Source: Ectobius pallidus (lineage: Eukaryota; Arthropoda; Insecta; Blattodea; Ectobiidae). From it: a stretch of 64,000 nt of DNA. Position 1 is the first letter of the stretch, and every line of letters begins with the position of its first letter. Shown here piece by piece: positions 25,006-38,177 of this stretch. Made by a program: the position numbers and the translations under genes. The stretch spans positions 147,279,265-147,343,264 of the forward strand of contig CAXKWD010000005.1 in NCBI GenBank assembly GCA_964059195.1. Reading direction: 5' to 3'. A model generated the notes under the pieces. That model was not told the DNA's origin and made no database searches. It was given only the letters and a program-made list of their open reading frames with translations.

Positions 25006-27096
25006 CTGAGGTTTACAGTCTATAAGCTATACGTGTAGCATATTTCAAGTTTCTAACTAATCTGGAAGTGGACAAGCATTAATGTCAGTGAGTCAGCCGT
25101 TTTTCGGGGGCTTTTTAGGGCTAAAAATTTAAAAAATGTACTTTTTGGGATTTTCCTGAGCTTTACAGCCTAAAAGCTATACGTGTAGCATATTTCAAGT
25201 TTCTAGCTAATCTGCAAGTGAACCAACATTAATGTCAGTGAGTGAGCCCTTTTTCTGGGGCCTTTTAGGCTAAAAATTTTAAAAATGTACTTTTTGGAAT
25301 TTTCCTGTAGTTTACAGCCTAAAAGCTATACATGTAGCATATTTCAAGTTTGTAGCTTATCTGGAAGTGGACAAACATTATTGTCAGTGAGTCAGCCCTT
25401 TTTCGGAAGGGGTTTTATGGCTAAGAATTAGGAAACCGTGCTTTTTGGAATTTTCCTATGGTTTACAGCCTAAAAGCTATACGTGTAGCATATTTCAAGT
25501 TTCTAGCTAATCTGGAAGTGGACAAACATTAATATCAGTGAGTCAGCCGTTTTTCGGGGGCTTTTTAGGGCTAAAAATTAAAAAATGTACTTTTTTGGAT
25601 TCTCTTGTGGTTTACAGCCTAAAAGCTATACGTGTAGCATATTTCAAGTTTGTAGCTAATTTGGAAGTGGGCAAACATTAGTGTCAGTGAGTGAGCCCTT
25701 TTTCGGGTGGGTTTTAGGGCTAAAAATTTAAAAAATGTACTTCTTGGAATTTTCCTGTGGTTTGCAGCCTAAAAGCTATACGTGTAGCATATTTCAAGTT
25801 TATAGCTAATCGGGAAGTTAACAAACATTAATGTTAGTGAGTGAGCCCTTTCTCGGGGGCATTTTAGAGCTTAAAATTTTTAAAATGTCCTTTTTGGAAT
25901 TTTCCTGTAGTTTACAGCCTAAAAGCTATACGTGTAGCATATTTCAAGTTTGTAGTTAATCTGGAAGAGGACAAACATTAATGTCAGTGAGTCAGCCCTT
26001 TTTCGGGAGCTTTTTAGGGCTACAAATTAAAAAATGTATTTTTTGGAATTTTCCTCTAGCCTACAGCCTGCAAGCTATACGTGTAGCATATTTCAAGTTT
26101 GTAGATAATCTGGAAGTGGACAAACATTAATGTCAGTGAGTCAGCCCTTTTTCGGGGAGTTTTTAGGGCTAAAAATTAAAAAAATGTGCTTTTTGGAATT
26201 TTCCTGTGGTTTACAGACTAAAAGCTACACGTGTAGCATATTTCAAGTTTCTAGCTAATCTGGAAGTGGACTAACATTGTCAGTGAGTGAGCCCTTTTTC
26301 GGGGGGTTTTTAGGGCTAAAAATTTCAAACACGTACATTTTGCTATTTTCCTGTGGTTTACTGCCTAAAAGCTATACGTGTAGCATATTTCAAATTTGTA
26401 GCTAATCTGGAAGAGGACAAACATTAATGTCAGTGAGTCAGCCCATTTTCGGTGGTTTTCTAGGGCTAAAGATTTAAAAAATGTACTTTTTTAAATTTCC
26501 CTGTGGTTTGCAGCCTAAAAGCTATACGTGTAGCATATTTCAAGTTTCTAGCTAATCTGGAAGTGAACAAACATAAATGTCAGGGAGTGAGCCCTTTTTC
26601 GGGTGGTTTTTAGGTCTAAAAAATTTTAAAATGTACTTTTTTGGAATTTCCCTGTGGTTTACAGCCTAAATCTATACGTGTAGCATATTTCAAGTTTCTA
26701 GCTAATCTGGAAGTGAACAAACATTGATGTCAGTGAGTCAGCCTTTTTTCGGGTGGTTTTTAGGTCTAAAAATTTTAAAAATGTACATTTTTTAATATTC
26801 CTGTGGTTTACAGCCTAAATCTATACGTGTAGCATATTTCATGTTGTAGCTAATCTGGAAGTTGACAAACATTAATGACAGTGAGTCAGTCCTTTTTCGG
26901 GGGCTTTTTAGAGCTAAAAATTTAAAAAAATTTACTTTTGGAATTTTACTGTAGTTTACAGCCTAAAAGCTATACGTGTAGCATATTTCAAGTTTGTAGC
27001 TAATCTGGAAGTGGACAAACATTAATGTCGGTGAGTCAGCCCTTTTCGGGGGCTTTTTAGGGCTAAAGTTCAAAAAATGTACTTTTTGGAATTTTC
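25006..27096. repeat. HOR block 16: 14-monomer unit
   Basis: The order is a b c d e f g h i q x r s t. It shares the private tgtccttttt and catgttgtagc changes with block 7. The region from about 24360 to 27240 is copied again at about 35440-38330 with offset 11078-11081. Confidence 0.88.
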
Positions 27097-28295
27097 CTGA
27101 GGTTTACAGTCTATAAGCTATACGTGTAGCATATTTCAAGTTTCTAACTAATCTGGAAGTGGACAAGCATTAATGTCAGTGAGTCAGCCGTTTTTCGGGG
27201 GCTTTTTAGGGCTAAAAATTTAAAAAATGTACTTTTTGGAATTTTCCTGAGCTTTACAGCCTAAAAGCTATACGTGTAGCATATTTCAAGTTTCTAGCTA
27301 ATCTGGAAGTGAAACAACATTAATGTCAGTGAGTGAGCCCTTTTTCTGGGGCCTTTTAGGGCTAAAAATTTTAAAAATGTACTTTTTGGAATTTTCCTGT
27401 AGTTTACAGCCTAAAAGCTATACATGTAGCATATTTCAAGTTTGTAGCTTATCTGGAAGTGGACAAACATTATTGTCAGTGAGTCAGCCCTTTTTCGGAA
27501 GGGGTTTTATGGCTAAGAATTAGGAAACCGTGCTTTTTGGAATTTTCCTATGGTTTACAGCCTAAAAGCTATACGTGTAGCATATTTCAAGTTTCTAGCT
27601 AATCTGGAAGTGGACAAACATTAATATCAGTGAGTCAGCCGTTTTTCGGGGGCTTTTTAGGGCTAAAAATTAAAAAAATGTACTTTTTTGGATTCTCTTG
27701 TGGTTTACAGCCTAAAAGCTATACGTGTAGCATATTTCAAGTTTGTAGCTAATTTGGAAGTGGGCAAACATTAGTGTCAGTGAGTGAGCCCTTTTTCGGG
27801 TGGGTTTTAGGGCTAAAAATTTAAAAAATGTACTTCTTGGAATTTTCCTGTGGTTTGCAGCCTAAAAGCTATACGTGTAGCATATTTCAAGTTTATAGCT
27901 AATCTGGAAGTGAACAAACATTAATGTTAGTGAGTGAGCCCTTTCTCGGGGGCATTTTAGAGCTTAATATTTTTAAAATGTACTTTTTGGAATTTTCCTG
28001 TAGTTTACAGCCTAAAAGCTATACGTGTAGCATATTTCAAGTTTGTAGCTAATCTGGAAGAGGACAAACATTAATGTCAGTGAGTCAGCCCTTTTTCGGG
28101 GGCTTTTTAGGGCTTAAAATAAAAAAATTTACATTTTGGAATTTTCAGAGTATTTTACAGCCTGAAAGCTATACGTGTAGCATATTTCAAGTTTGTAGCT
28201 AATCTGGAAGTGGACAAACATTAATGTCAGTGAGTCAGCCCTTTTCGGGGGCTTTTTAGGGCTAAAGTTCAAAAAATGTACTTTTTGGAATTTTC
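27097..28295. repeat. HOR block 17: 8-monomer unit
   Basis: The order is a b c d e f g/j k/t. Monomer f has cttaatatttt (about 27964), also seen in block 8 (about 12393), so the 15570-offset duplication extends from block 7/16 into block 8/17 until about 12690/28260. Confidence 0.88.
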
Positions 28296-31288
28296 CTGAG
28301 GTTTACAGTCTATAAGCTATATGTGTAGCATATTTCAAGTTTCTAACTAATCTGGAAGTGGACAAGCATTAATGTCAGTGAGTCAGCCGTTTTTCGGGGG
28401 CTTTTTAGGGCTAAAAATTTAAAAAATGTACTTTTTGGGATTTTCCTGAGCTTTACAGCCTAAAAGCTATACGTGTAGCATATTTCAAGTTTCTAGCTAA
28501 TCTGGAAGTGAACCAACATTAATGTCAGTGAGTGAGCCCTTTTTCTGGGGCCTTTTAGGCTAAAAATTTTAAAAATGTACTTTTTGAATTTTCCTGTAGT
28601 TTACAGCCTAAAAGCTATACATGTAGCATATTTCAAGTTTGTAGCTTATCTGGAAGTGGACAAACATTATTGTCAGTGAGTCAGCCCTTTTTCGGAAGGG
28701 GTTTTATGGCTAAGAATTAGGAAACCGTGCTTTTTGGAATTTTCCTATGGTTTACAGCCTAAAAGCTATACGTGTAGCATATTTCAAGTTTCTAGCTAAT
28801 CTGGAAGTGGACAAACATTAATATCAGTGAGTCAGCCGTTTTTCGGGGGCTTTTTAGGGCTAAAAATTAAAAAATGTACTTTTTTGGATTCTCTTGTGGT
28901 TTACAGCCTAAAAGCTATACGTGTAGCATATTTCAAGTTTGTAGCTAATTTGGAAGTGGGCAAACATTAGTGTCAGTGAGTGAGCCCTTTTTCGGGTGGG
29001 TTTTAGGGCTAAAAATTTAAAAAATGTACTTCTTGGAATTTTCCTGTGGTTTGCAGCCTAAAAGCTATACGTGTAGCATATTTCAAGTTTATAGCTAATC
29101 TGGAAGTTAACAAACATTAATGTTAGTGAGTGAGCCCTTTCTCGGGGGCATTTTAGAGCTTAAAATTTTTAAAATGTACTTTAGGAATTTTCCTGTAGTT
29201 TACAGCCTAAAAGCTATACGTGTAGCATATTTCAAGTTTGTAGCTAATCTGGAAGAGGACAAACATTAATGTCAGTGAGTCAGCCCTTTTTCGGGAGCTT
29301 TTTAGGGCTACAAATTAAAAAATGTATTTTTTGGAATTTTCCTCTAGCCTACAGCCTGCAAGCTATACGTGTAGCATATTTCAAGTTTGTAGATAATCTG
29401 GAAGTGGACAAACATTAATGTCAGTGAGTCAGCCCTTTTTCGGGGAGTTTTTAGGGCTAAAAATTAAGAAAATGTGCTTTTTGGAATTTTCCTGTGGTTT
29501 ACAGACTAAAAGCTACACGTGTAGCATATTTCAAGTTTCTAGCTAATCTGGAAGTGGACTAACATTGTCAGTGAGTGAGCCCTTTTTCGGGGGGTTTTTA
29601 GGGCTAAAAATTTCAAACACGTACATTTTGCTATTTTCCTGTGGTTTACTGCCTAAAAGCTATACGTGTAGCATATTTCAAATTTGTAGCTAATCTGGAA
29701 GAGGACAAACATTAATGTTAGTGAGTCAGCCCTTTTTCGGGGGCTTTTTAGAGCTTAAAATAAAAAAAATTACATTTTGGAATTTTCCGAGTATTTTACA
29801 GCCTGAAAGCTATACGTGTAGCATATTTCAAGTTTGTAGCTAATCTGGAAGTGGACAAACATTAATGTCAGTGAGTCAGCCCTTTTTCTGAGGGCTTTTT
29901 TGGACTAAATATTTAAAAAATTTACTTTTTGGAATTTTCCTGTGGTTTACAGCCTAAGAGCTATACCTGTAGCATATTTCAAGATTCTAGCTAATCTGGA
30001 AGTGGACTAACATTAATGTCAGTGAGTGAGCCCTTTTTCGGGGGGTTTTTAGGGCTAAAAATTTAAAACACGTACATTTTGCTATTTTCCTGTGGTTTAC
30101 TGCCTAAAAGCTATACGTGTAGCATATTTCAAGTTTGTAGCTAATAAGGAAGATGACAAACATTAATGTCAGTGAGTCAGCCCTTTTTCGAGGGCTTTTT
30201 AGGGCTTAAAATAAAAAAATTTACATTTTGTAATTTTCCGAGTATTTTACAGCCTGAAAGCTATACGTGTAGCATATTTCAAGTTTCTAGCTAATCTGGA
30301 AGTGGACAAACATTAATGTCAGTGAGTCAGCCCTTTTTCTGGGGCTTTTTTGGACTAAATATTTAAAAAATTTACTTTTTGGAATTTTCCTGTGGTTTAC
30401 AGCCTAAGAGCTATACCTGTAGCATATTTCAAGTTTCTAGCTATTCTATAAGTGAACGAATATTATTATCAGTGAGTGAGCCCTTTTTCGGGTGGTATTA
30501 AGGGCTAAAAATTTTAAAAACGTCCTTTTGGAATTTTCCTGTTTTTTACAGCCTAAAAGCTATACGTGTAGCATATTTGAAGTTTGTAGCTAATCTGGAA
30601 GTGGACAAACATTTATGTCAGTGAGTCAGCCGTTTTTCGGGGGCTTCGTAGGGCTAAAAATATAAGAAATGTACTTTTTGGAATTTTCCTGTAGTTTACA
30701 GCCTAAAAGCTATACGTGTAGCATATTTCAAGTTTGTAGCTAATCTGGAAGAGGACAAACATTAATGTCTGTGAGTCAGCCCATTTTAGGGTGGTTTTTA
30801 GGGCTAAAAAATTTTAAAATGTACTTTTTTGGAATTTCCCTGTGGTTTACAGCCTAAATCTATACGTGTAGCATATTTCAAGTTTCTAGCTAATCTGGAA
30901 GTGAACAAACATTAATGTCAGTGAGTCAGCCCTTTTTCAGGTGGTTTTTAGGTCTAAAACTTTTTAAAATGTACATTTTTGAATATTCCTGTGGTTTACA
31001 GCCTGAAAGCTATACGTGTAGCATATTTCATGTTTGTAGCTAATCTGGAAGTTGACAAACATTAATGACAGTGAGTCAGCCCTTTTTCGGGGGCTTTTTA
31101 GAGCTAAAAAATTAAAAAAATGTACTTTTTATAATTTTCCTGTAGTTTACAGCCTAAAAGCTATACGTGTAGCATATTTCAAGTTTGTAGCTAATCTGGG
31201 AGTGGACAAACATTAATGTCAGTGAGTCAGCCCTTTTTCGGGGGCTTTTTAGGGCTAAAGTTCAAAAAATGTACTTTTTGGAATTTTC
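28296..31288. repeat. HOR block 18: second full 20-monomer unit a-t
   Basis: The order is a to t with no gaps, 2993 bp, colinear with block 1 at a constant offset of 28295. It shares rare changes such as gctatatgtg in the first monomer, tttaggaattttcc in f, and tttttcaggtgg in r. Confidence 0.92.
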
Positions 31289-32489
31289 CTGAGGTTTACA
31301 GTCTAAAAGCTATACGTGTAGCATATTTCAAGTTTCTAGCTAATCTGGAAGTGGACAAGCATTAATGTCAGTGAGTCAGCCGTTTTTCGGGGGCTTTTTA
31401 GGGCTAAAAATTTAAAAAATGTACTTTTTGGGATTTTCCTGAGCTTTACAGCCTAAAAGCTATACGTGTAGCATATTTCAAGTTTGCAGCTTATCTGGAA
31501 GTGGAAAAACTTTATTGTCAGTGAGTCAGCCCTTTTTCGGGGGGGGGGGTTTATGGCTAAGAATTAGGAAAACGTGCTTTTTGGAATTTTCCTGTGGTTT
31601 ACAGCCTAAAAGCTATACGTGTAACATATTTCAAGTTTGTAGCTAATCTGGAAGTGGACAAACATTAATGTCAGTGAGTCAGCCCATTTTCGGTGGCTTT
31701 CTAGGGCTGAAGATTTAAAAAATGTACTTTTTTTAATTTCCCTGTGGTTTGCAGCCTAAAAGCTATACGTGTAGCATATTTGAAGTTTCTAGCTAATCTG
31801 GAAGTGAACAAACATTAATGTCAGTGAGTCAGCCCATTTTCGGTGGTTTTCTAGGGCTAAAGATTTAAAAAATGTACTTTTTTTAATTTCCCTGTGGTTT
31901 GCAGCCTAAAAGCTATACGTGTAGCATATTTCAAGTTTCTAGCTAATCTGGAAGTGAACAAACATAAATGTCAGGGAGTGAGCCCTTTTTCGGGTGGTTT
32001 TTAGGTCTAAAAAATTTTAAAATGTACTTTTTTGGAATTTCCCTGTGGTTTACAGCCTAAATCTATACGTGTGGCATATTTCAAGTTTCTAGCTAATCTG
32101 GAAGTGAACAAACATTGATGTCAGTGAGTCAGCCTTTTTTCGGGTGGTTTTTAGGTCTAAAAATTTTAAAAATGTACATTTTTTAATATTCCTGTGGTTT
32201 ACAGCCTAAATCTATACGTGTAGCATATTTCATGTTTGTAGCTAATCTGGAAGTTGACAAACAGTAATGACAGTGAGTCAGTCCTTTTTCGGGGGCTTTT
32301 TAGAGCTAAAAATTTAAAAAAATTTACTTTTTGGAATTTTCCTGTAGTTTACAGCCTAAAAGCTATACGTGTAGCATATTTCAAGTTTGTAGCTAATCTG
32401 GAAGTGGACAAACATTAATGTCGGTGAGTCAGCCCTTTTCGGGGGCTTTTTAGGGCTAAAGTTCAAAAAATGTACTTTTTGGAATTTTC
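31289..32489. repeat. HOR block 19: 8-monomer unit a-c*-q-q-x-r-s-t
   Basis: The homology to block 2 breaks at about 31485, inside gtagcatatttcaagttt, where monomer a runs straight into c* (11 G at 31539-31549). The tail matches 22798 onward with offset about 8683. It is block 14 with its b monomer lost by an in-register exchange. Confidence 0.86.
31539..31549. repeat. G homopolymer, 11 G, in c* monomer
   Basis: It has the same length as the run at 22856, consistent with the about 8683-offset copying of that neighbourhood. Confidence 0.88.
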
Positions 32490-35335
32490 CTGAGGTTTAC
32501 CAGTCTATAAGCTATACGTGTAGCATATTTCAAGTTTCTAGCTAATCTGGAAGTGAACCAACATTAATGTCAGTGAGTGAGCCCTTTTTCTGGGGCCTTT
32601 TAGGCTAAAAATTTTAAAAATGTACTTTTTGGAATTTTCCTGTAGTTTACAGCCTAAAAGCTATACATGTAGCATATTTCAAGTTTGTAGCTTATCTGGA
32701 AGTGGACAAACATTATTGTCAGTGAGTCAGCCCTTTTTCGGAAGGGGTTTTATGGCTAAGAATTAGGAAACCGTGCTTTTTGGAATTTTCCTATGGTTTA
32801 CAGCCTAAAAGCTATACGTGTAGCATATTTCAAGTTTCTAGCTAATCTGGAAGTGGACAAACATTAATATCAGTGAGTCAGCCGTTTTTCGGGGGCTTTT
32901 TAGGGCTAAAAATTAAAAAATGTACTTTTTTGGATTCTCTTGTGGTTTACAGCCTAAAAGCTATACGTGTAGCATATTTCAAGTTTGTAGCTAATTTGGA
33001 AGTGGGCAAACATTAGTGTCAGTGAGTGAGCCCTTTTTCGGGTGGGTTTTAGGGCTAAAAATTTAAAAAATGTACTTCTTGGAATTTTTCTGTGGTTTGC
33101 AGCCTAAAAGCTATACGTGTAGCATATTTCAAGTTTATAGCTAATCTGGAAGTTAACAAACATTAATGTTAGTGAGTGAGCCCTTTCTCGGGGGCATTTT
33201 AGAGCTTAAAATTTTTAAAATGTACTTTTTGGAATTTTCCTGTAGTTTACAGCCTAAAAGCTATACGTGTAGCATATTTCAAGTTTGTAGCTAATCTGGA
33301 AGAGGACAAACATTAATGTCAGTGAGTCAGCCCTTTTTCGGGAGCTTTTTAGGGCTACAAATTAAAAAATGTATTTTTTGGAATTTTCCTCTAGCCTACA
33401 GCCTGCAAGCTATACGTGTAGCATATTTCAAGTTTGTAGATAATCTGGAAGTGGACAAACATTAATGTCAGTGAGTCAGCCCTTTTTCGGGGAGTTTTTA
33501 GGGCTAAAAATTAAGAAAATGTGCTTTTTGGAATTTTCCTGTGGTTTACAGACTAAAAGCTACACGTGTAGCATATTTCAAGTTTCTAGCTAATCTGGAA
33601 GTGGACTAACATTGTCAGTGAGAGAGCCCTTTTTCGGGGGGTTTTTAGGGCTAAAAATTTCAAACACGTACATTTTGCTATTTTCCTGTGGTTTACTGCC
33701 TAAAAGCTATACGTGTAGCATATTTCAAATTTGTAGCTAATCTGGAAGAGGACAAACATTAATGTCAGTGAGTCAGCCCTTTTTCGGGGGCTTTTTAGAG
33801 CTTAAAATAAAAAAAATTACATTTTGGAATTTTCCGAGTATTTTACAGCCTGAAAGCTATACGTGTAGCATATTTCAAGTTTGTAGCTAATCTGGAAGTG
33901 GAAAAACATTAATGTCAGTGAGTCAGCCCTTTTTCTGAGGGCTTTTTTGGACTAAATATTTAAAAAATTTACTTTTTGGAATTTTCCTGTGGTTTACAGC
34001 CTAAGAGCTATACCTGTAGCATATTTCAAGATTCTAGCTAATCTGGAAGTGGACTAACATTAATGTCAGTGAGTGAGCCCTTTTTCGGGGGGTTTTTAGG
34101 GCTAAAAATTTAAAACACGTACATTTTGCTATTTTCCTGTGGTTTACTGCCTAAAAGCTATACGTGTTGCATATTTCAAGTTTGTAGCTAATAAGGAAGA
34201 TGACAAACATTAATGTCAGTGAGTCAGCCCTTTTTCGAGGGCTTTTTAGGGCTTAAAATAAAAAAATTTACATTTTGTAATTTTCCGAGTATTTTACAGC
34301 CTGAAAGCTATACGTGTAGCATATTTCAAGTTTGTAGCTAATCTGGAAGTGGACAAACATTAATGTCAGTGAGTCAGCCCTTTTTCTGGGGCTTTTTTGG
34401 ACTAAATATTTAAAAAATTTACTTTTTGGAATTTTCCTGTGGTTTACAGCCTAAGAGCTATACCTGTAGCATATTTCAAGTTTCTAGCTATTCTATAAGT
34501 GAACGAATATTATTATCAGTGAGTGAGCCCTTTTTCGGGTGGTATTAAGGGCTAAAAATTTTAAAAACGTCCTTTTGGAATTTTCCTGTTTTTTACAGCC
34601 TAACAGCTATACGTGTAGCATATTTGAAGTTTGTAGCTAATCTGGAAGTGGACAAACATTTATGTCAGTGAGTCAGCCGTTTTTCGGGGGCTTCGTAGGG
34701 CTAAAAATATAAGAAATGTACTTTTTGGAATTTTCCTGTAGTTTACAGCCTAAAAGCTATACGTGTAGCATATTTCAAGTTTGTAGCTAATCTGGAAGAG
34801 GACAAACATTAATGTCAGTGAGTCAGCCCATTTTAGGGTGGTTTTTAGGGCTAAAAAATTTTAAAATGTACTTTTTTGGAATTTCCCTGTGGTTTACAGC
34901 CTAAATCTATACGTGTAGCATATTTCAAGTTTCTAGCTAATCTGGAAGTGAACAAACATTAATGTCAGTGAGTCAGCCCTTTTTCGGGTGGTTTTTAGGT
35001 CTAAAACTTTTTAAAATGTACATTTTTGAATATTCCTGTGGTTTACAGCCTGAAAGCTATACGTGTAGCATATTTCATGTTTGTAGCTAATCTGGAAGTT
35101 GACAAACATTAATGAGAGTGAGTCAGCCCTTTTTCGGGGGCTTTTTAGAGCTAAAAAATTAAAAAAATGTACTTTTTATAATTTTCCTGTAGTTTACAGC
35201 CTAAAAGCTATACGTGTAGCATATTTCAAGTTTGTAGCTAATCTGGAAGTGGACAAACATTAATGTCAGTGAGTCAGCCCTTTTTCGGGGGCTTTTTAGG
35301 GCTAAAGTTCAAAAAATGTACTTTTTGGAATTTTC
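32490..35335. repeat. HOR block 20: 19-monomer unit (a/b fusion, then c-t)
   Basis: The first monomer starts as a (with an inserted c: gtttaccagtctat) and switches to b near 32530. Then c d e f g h i j k l m n o p q r s t follow in canonical order. It matches block 18 at offset about 4046 and is the nearest relative of the full 20-mer. Confidence 0.88.
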
Positions 35336-36083
35336 CTGAGGTTTACAGTCTAAAAGCTATACGTGTAGCATATTTCAAGTTTCTAGCTAATCTGGAAGTG
35401 GACAAGCATTAATGTCAGTGAGTCAGCCGTTTTTCGGGGGCTTTTTAGGGCTAAAAATTAAAAAAATGTACTTTTTTGGATTCTCTTGTGGTTTACAGCC
35501 TAAAAGCTATACGTGTAGCATATTTCAAGTTTGTAGCTAATTTGGAAGTGGGCAAACATTAGTGTCAGTGAGTGAGCCCTTTTTCGGGTGGGTTTTAGGG
35601 CTAAAAATTTAAAAAATGTACTTCTTGGAATTTTCCTGTGGTTTGCAGCCTAAAAGCTATACGTGTAGCATATTTCAAGTTTATAGCTAATCTGGAAGTG
35701 AACAAACATTAATGTTAGTGAATGAGCCCTTTCTCGGGGGCATTTTAGAGCTTAAAATTTTTAAAATGTACTTTTTGGAATTTTCCTGTAGTTTACAGCC
35801 TAAAAGCTATACGTGTAGCATATTTCAAGTTTGTAGCTAATCTGGAAGAGGACAAACATTAATGTCAGTGAGTCAGCCCTTTTTCGGGGGCTTTTTAGGG
35901 CTTAAAATAAAAAAATTTACATTTTGGAATTTTCAGAGTATTTTACAGCCTGAAAGCTATACGTGTAGCATATTTCAAGTTTGTAGCTAATCTGGAAGTG
36001 GACAAACATTAATGTCAGTGAGTCAGCCCTTTTCTGGGGCTTTTTAGGGCTAAAGTTCAAAAAATGTACTTTTTGGAATTTTC
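35336..36083. repeat. HOR block 21: 5-monomer unit a/d-e-f-g/j-k/t
   Basis: The first monomer starts as a (gacaagcatt) and switches to d near 35440-35480 (ttggattctcttg). It then follows the 8-mer pattern e f g/j k/t. It is an 8-mer with three monomers removed by one exchange. Confidence 0.86.
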
Positions 36084-38177
36084 CTGAGGTTTACAGTCTA
36101 TAAGCTATACGTGTAGCATATTTCAAGTTTCTAACTAATCTGGAAGTGGACAAGCATTAATGTCAGTGAGTCAGCCGTTTTTCGGGGGCTTTTTAGGGCT
36201 AAAAATTTAAAAAATGTACTTTTTGGGATTTTCCTGAGCTTTACAGCCTAAAAGCTATACGTGTAGCATATTTCAAGTTTCTAGCTAATCTGCAAGTGAA
36301 CCAACATTAATGTCAGTGAGTGAGCCCTTTTTCTGGGGCCTTTTAGGCTAAAAAATTTTAAAAATGTACTTTTTGGAATTTTCCTGTAGTTTACAGCCTA
36401 AAAGCTATACATGTAGCATATTTCAAGTTTGTAGCTTATCTGGAAGTGGACAAACATTATTGTCAGTGAGTCAGCCCTTTTTCGGAAGGGGTTTTATGGC
36501 TAAGAATTAGGAAACCGTGCTTTTTGGAATTTTCCTATGGTTTACAGCCTAAAAGCTATACGTGTAGCATATTTCAAGTTTCTAGCTAATCTGGAAGTGG
36601 ACAAACATAAATATCAGTGAGTCAGCCGTTTTTCGGGGGCTTTTTAGGGCTAAAAATTAAAAAATGTACTTTTTTGGATTCTCTTGTGGTTTACAGCCTA
36701 AAAGCTATACGTGTAGCATATTTCAAGTTTGTAGCTAATTTGGAAGTGGGCAAACATTAGTGTCAGTGAGTGAGCCCTTTTTCGGGTGGGTTTTAGGGCT
36801 AAAAATTTAAAAAATGTACTTCTTGGAATTTTCCTGTGGTTTGCAGCCTAAAAGCTATACGTGTAGCATATTTCAAGTTTATAGCTAATCGGGAAGTTAA
36901 CAAACATTAATGTTAGTGAGTGAGCCCTTTCTCGGGGGCATTTTAGAGCTTAAAATTTTTAAAATGTACTTTTTGGAATTTTCCTGTAGTTTACAGCCTA
37001 AAAGCTATACGTGTAGCATATTTCAAGTTTGTAGCTAATCTGGAAGAGGACAAACATTAATGTCAGTGAGTCAGCCCTTTTTCGGGAGCTTTTTAGGGCT
37101 ACAAATTAAAAAATGTATTTTTTGGAATTTTCCTCTAGCCTACAGCCTGCAAGCTATACGTGTAGCATATTTCAAGTTTGTAGATAATCTGGAAGTGGAC
37201 AAACATTAATGTCAGTGAGTCAGCCCTTTTTCGGGGAGTTTTTAGGGCTAAAAATTAAGAAAATGTGCTTTTTGGAATTTTCCTGTGGTTTACAGACTAA
37301 AAGCTACACGTGTAGCATATTTCAAGTTTCTAGCTAATCTGGAAGTGGACTAACATTGTCAGTGAGTGAGCCCTTTTTCGGGGGGTTTTTAGGGCTAAAA
37401 ATTTCAAACACGTACATTTTGCTATTTTCCTGTGGTTTACTGTCTAAAAGCTATACGTGTAGCATATTTCAAATTTGTAGCTAATCTGGAAGAGGACAAA
37501 CATTAATGTCAGTGAGTCAGCCCATTTTCGGTGGTTTTCTAGGGCTAAAGATTTAAAAAATGTACTTTTTTTAATTTCCCTGTGGTTTGCAGCCTAAAAG
37601 CTATACGTGTAGCATATTTCAAGTTTCTAGCTAATCTGGAAGTGAACAAACATAAATGTCAGGGAGTGAGCCCTTTTTCGGGTGGTTTTTAGGTCTAAAA
37701 AATTTTAAAATGTACTTTTTTGGAATTTCCCTGTGGTTTACAGCCTAAATCTATACGTGTAGCATATTTCAAGTTTCTAGCTAATCTGGAAGTGAACAAA
37801 CATTGATGTCAGTGAGTCAGCCTTTTTTCGGGTGGTTTTTAGGTCTAAAAATTTTAAAAATGTACATTTTTTAATATTCCTGTGGTTTACAGCCTAAATC
37901 TATACGTGTAGCATATTTCATGTTTGTAGCTAATCTGGAAGTTGACAAACATTAATGACAGTGAGTCAGTCCTTTTTCGGGGGCTTTTTAGAGCTAAAAA
38001 TTTAAAAAAATTTACTTTTTGGAATTTTTCTGTAGTTTACAGCCTAAAAGCTATACGTGTAGCATATTTCAAGTTTGTAGCTAATCTGGAAGTGGACAAA
38101 CATTAATGTCGGTGAGTCAGCCCTTTTCGGGGGCTTTTTAGGGCTAAAGTTCAAAAAACGTACTTTTTGGAATTTTC
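36084..38177. repeat. HOR block 22: 14-monomer unit, first of a direct tandem
   Basis: The order is a b c d e f g h i q x r s t, 2094 bp. It is followed at once by block 23 with the same order and length. Shared private changes (ggctaaaaaatttt in b, ttactgtctaaaag after i) show that the two copies are sisters. Confidence 0.91.

Noticed and set aside
3667..27523. Plus-strand open frames of 66-93 codons (3667, 7114, 8463, 11753, 15194, 17888, 20432, 22682, 24033, 27323; also 49479)
   Set aside because: Each lies in satellite monomers b-c (or an h-c fusion). They arise from the in-frame monomer length and vanish with 1-2-bp changes. None resembles a known protein family.
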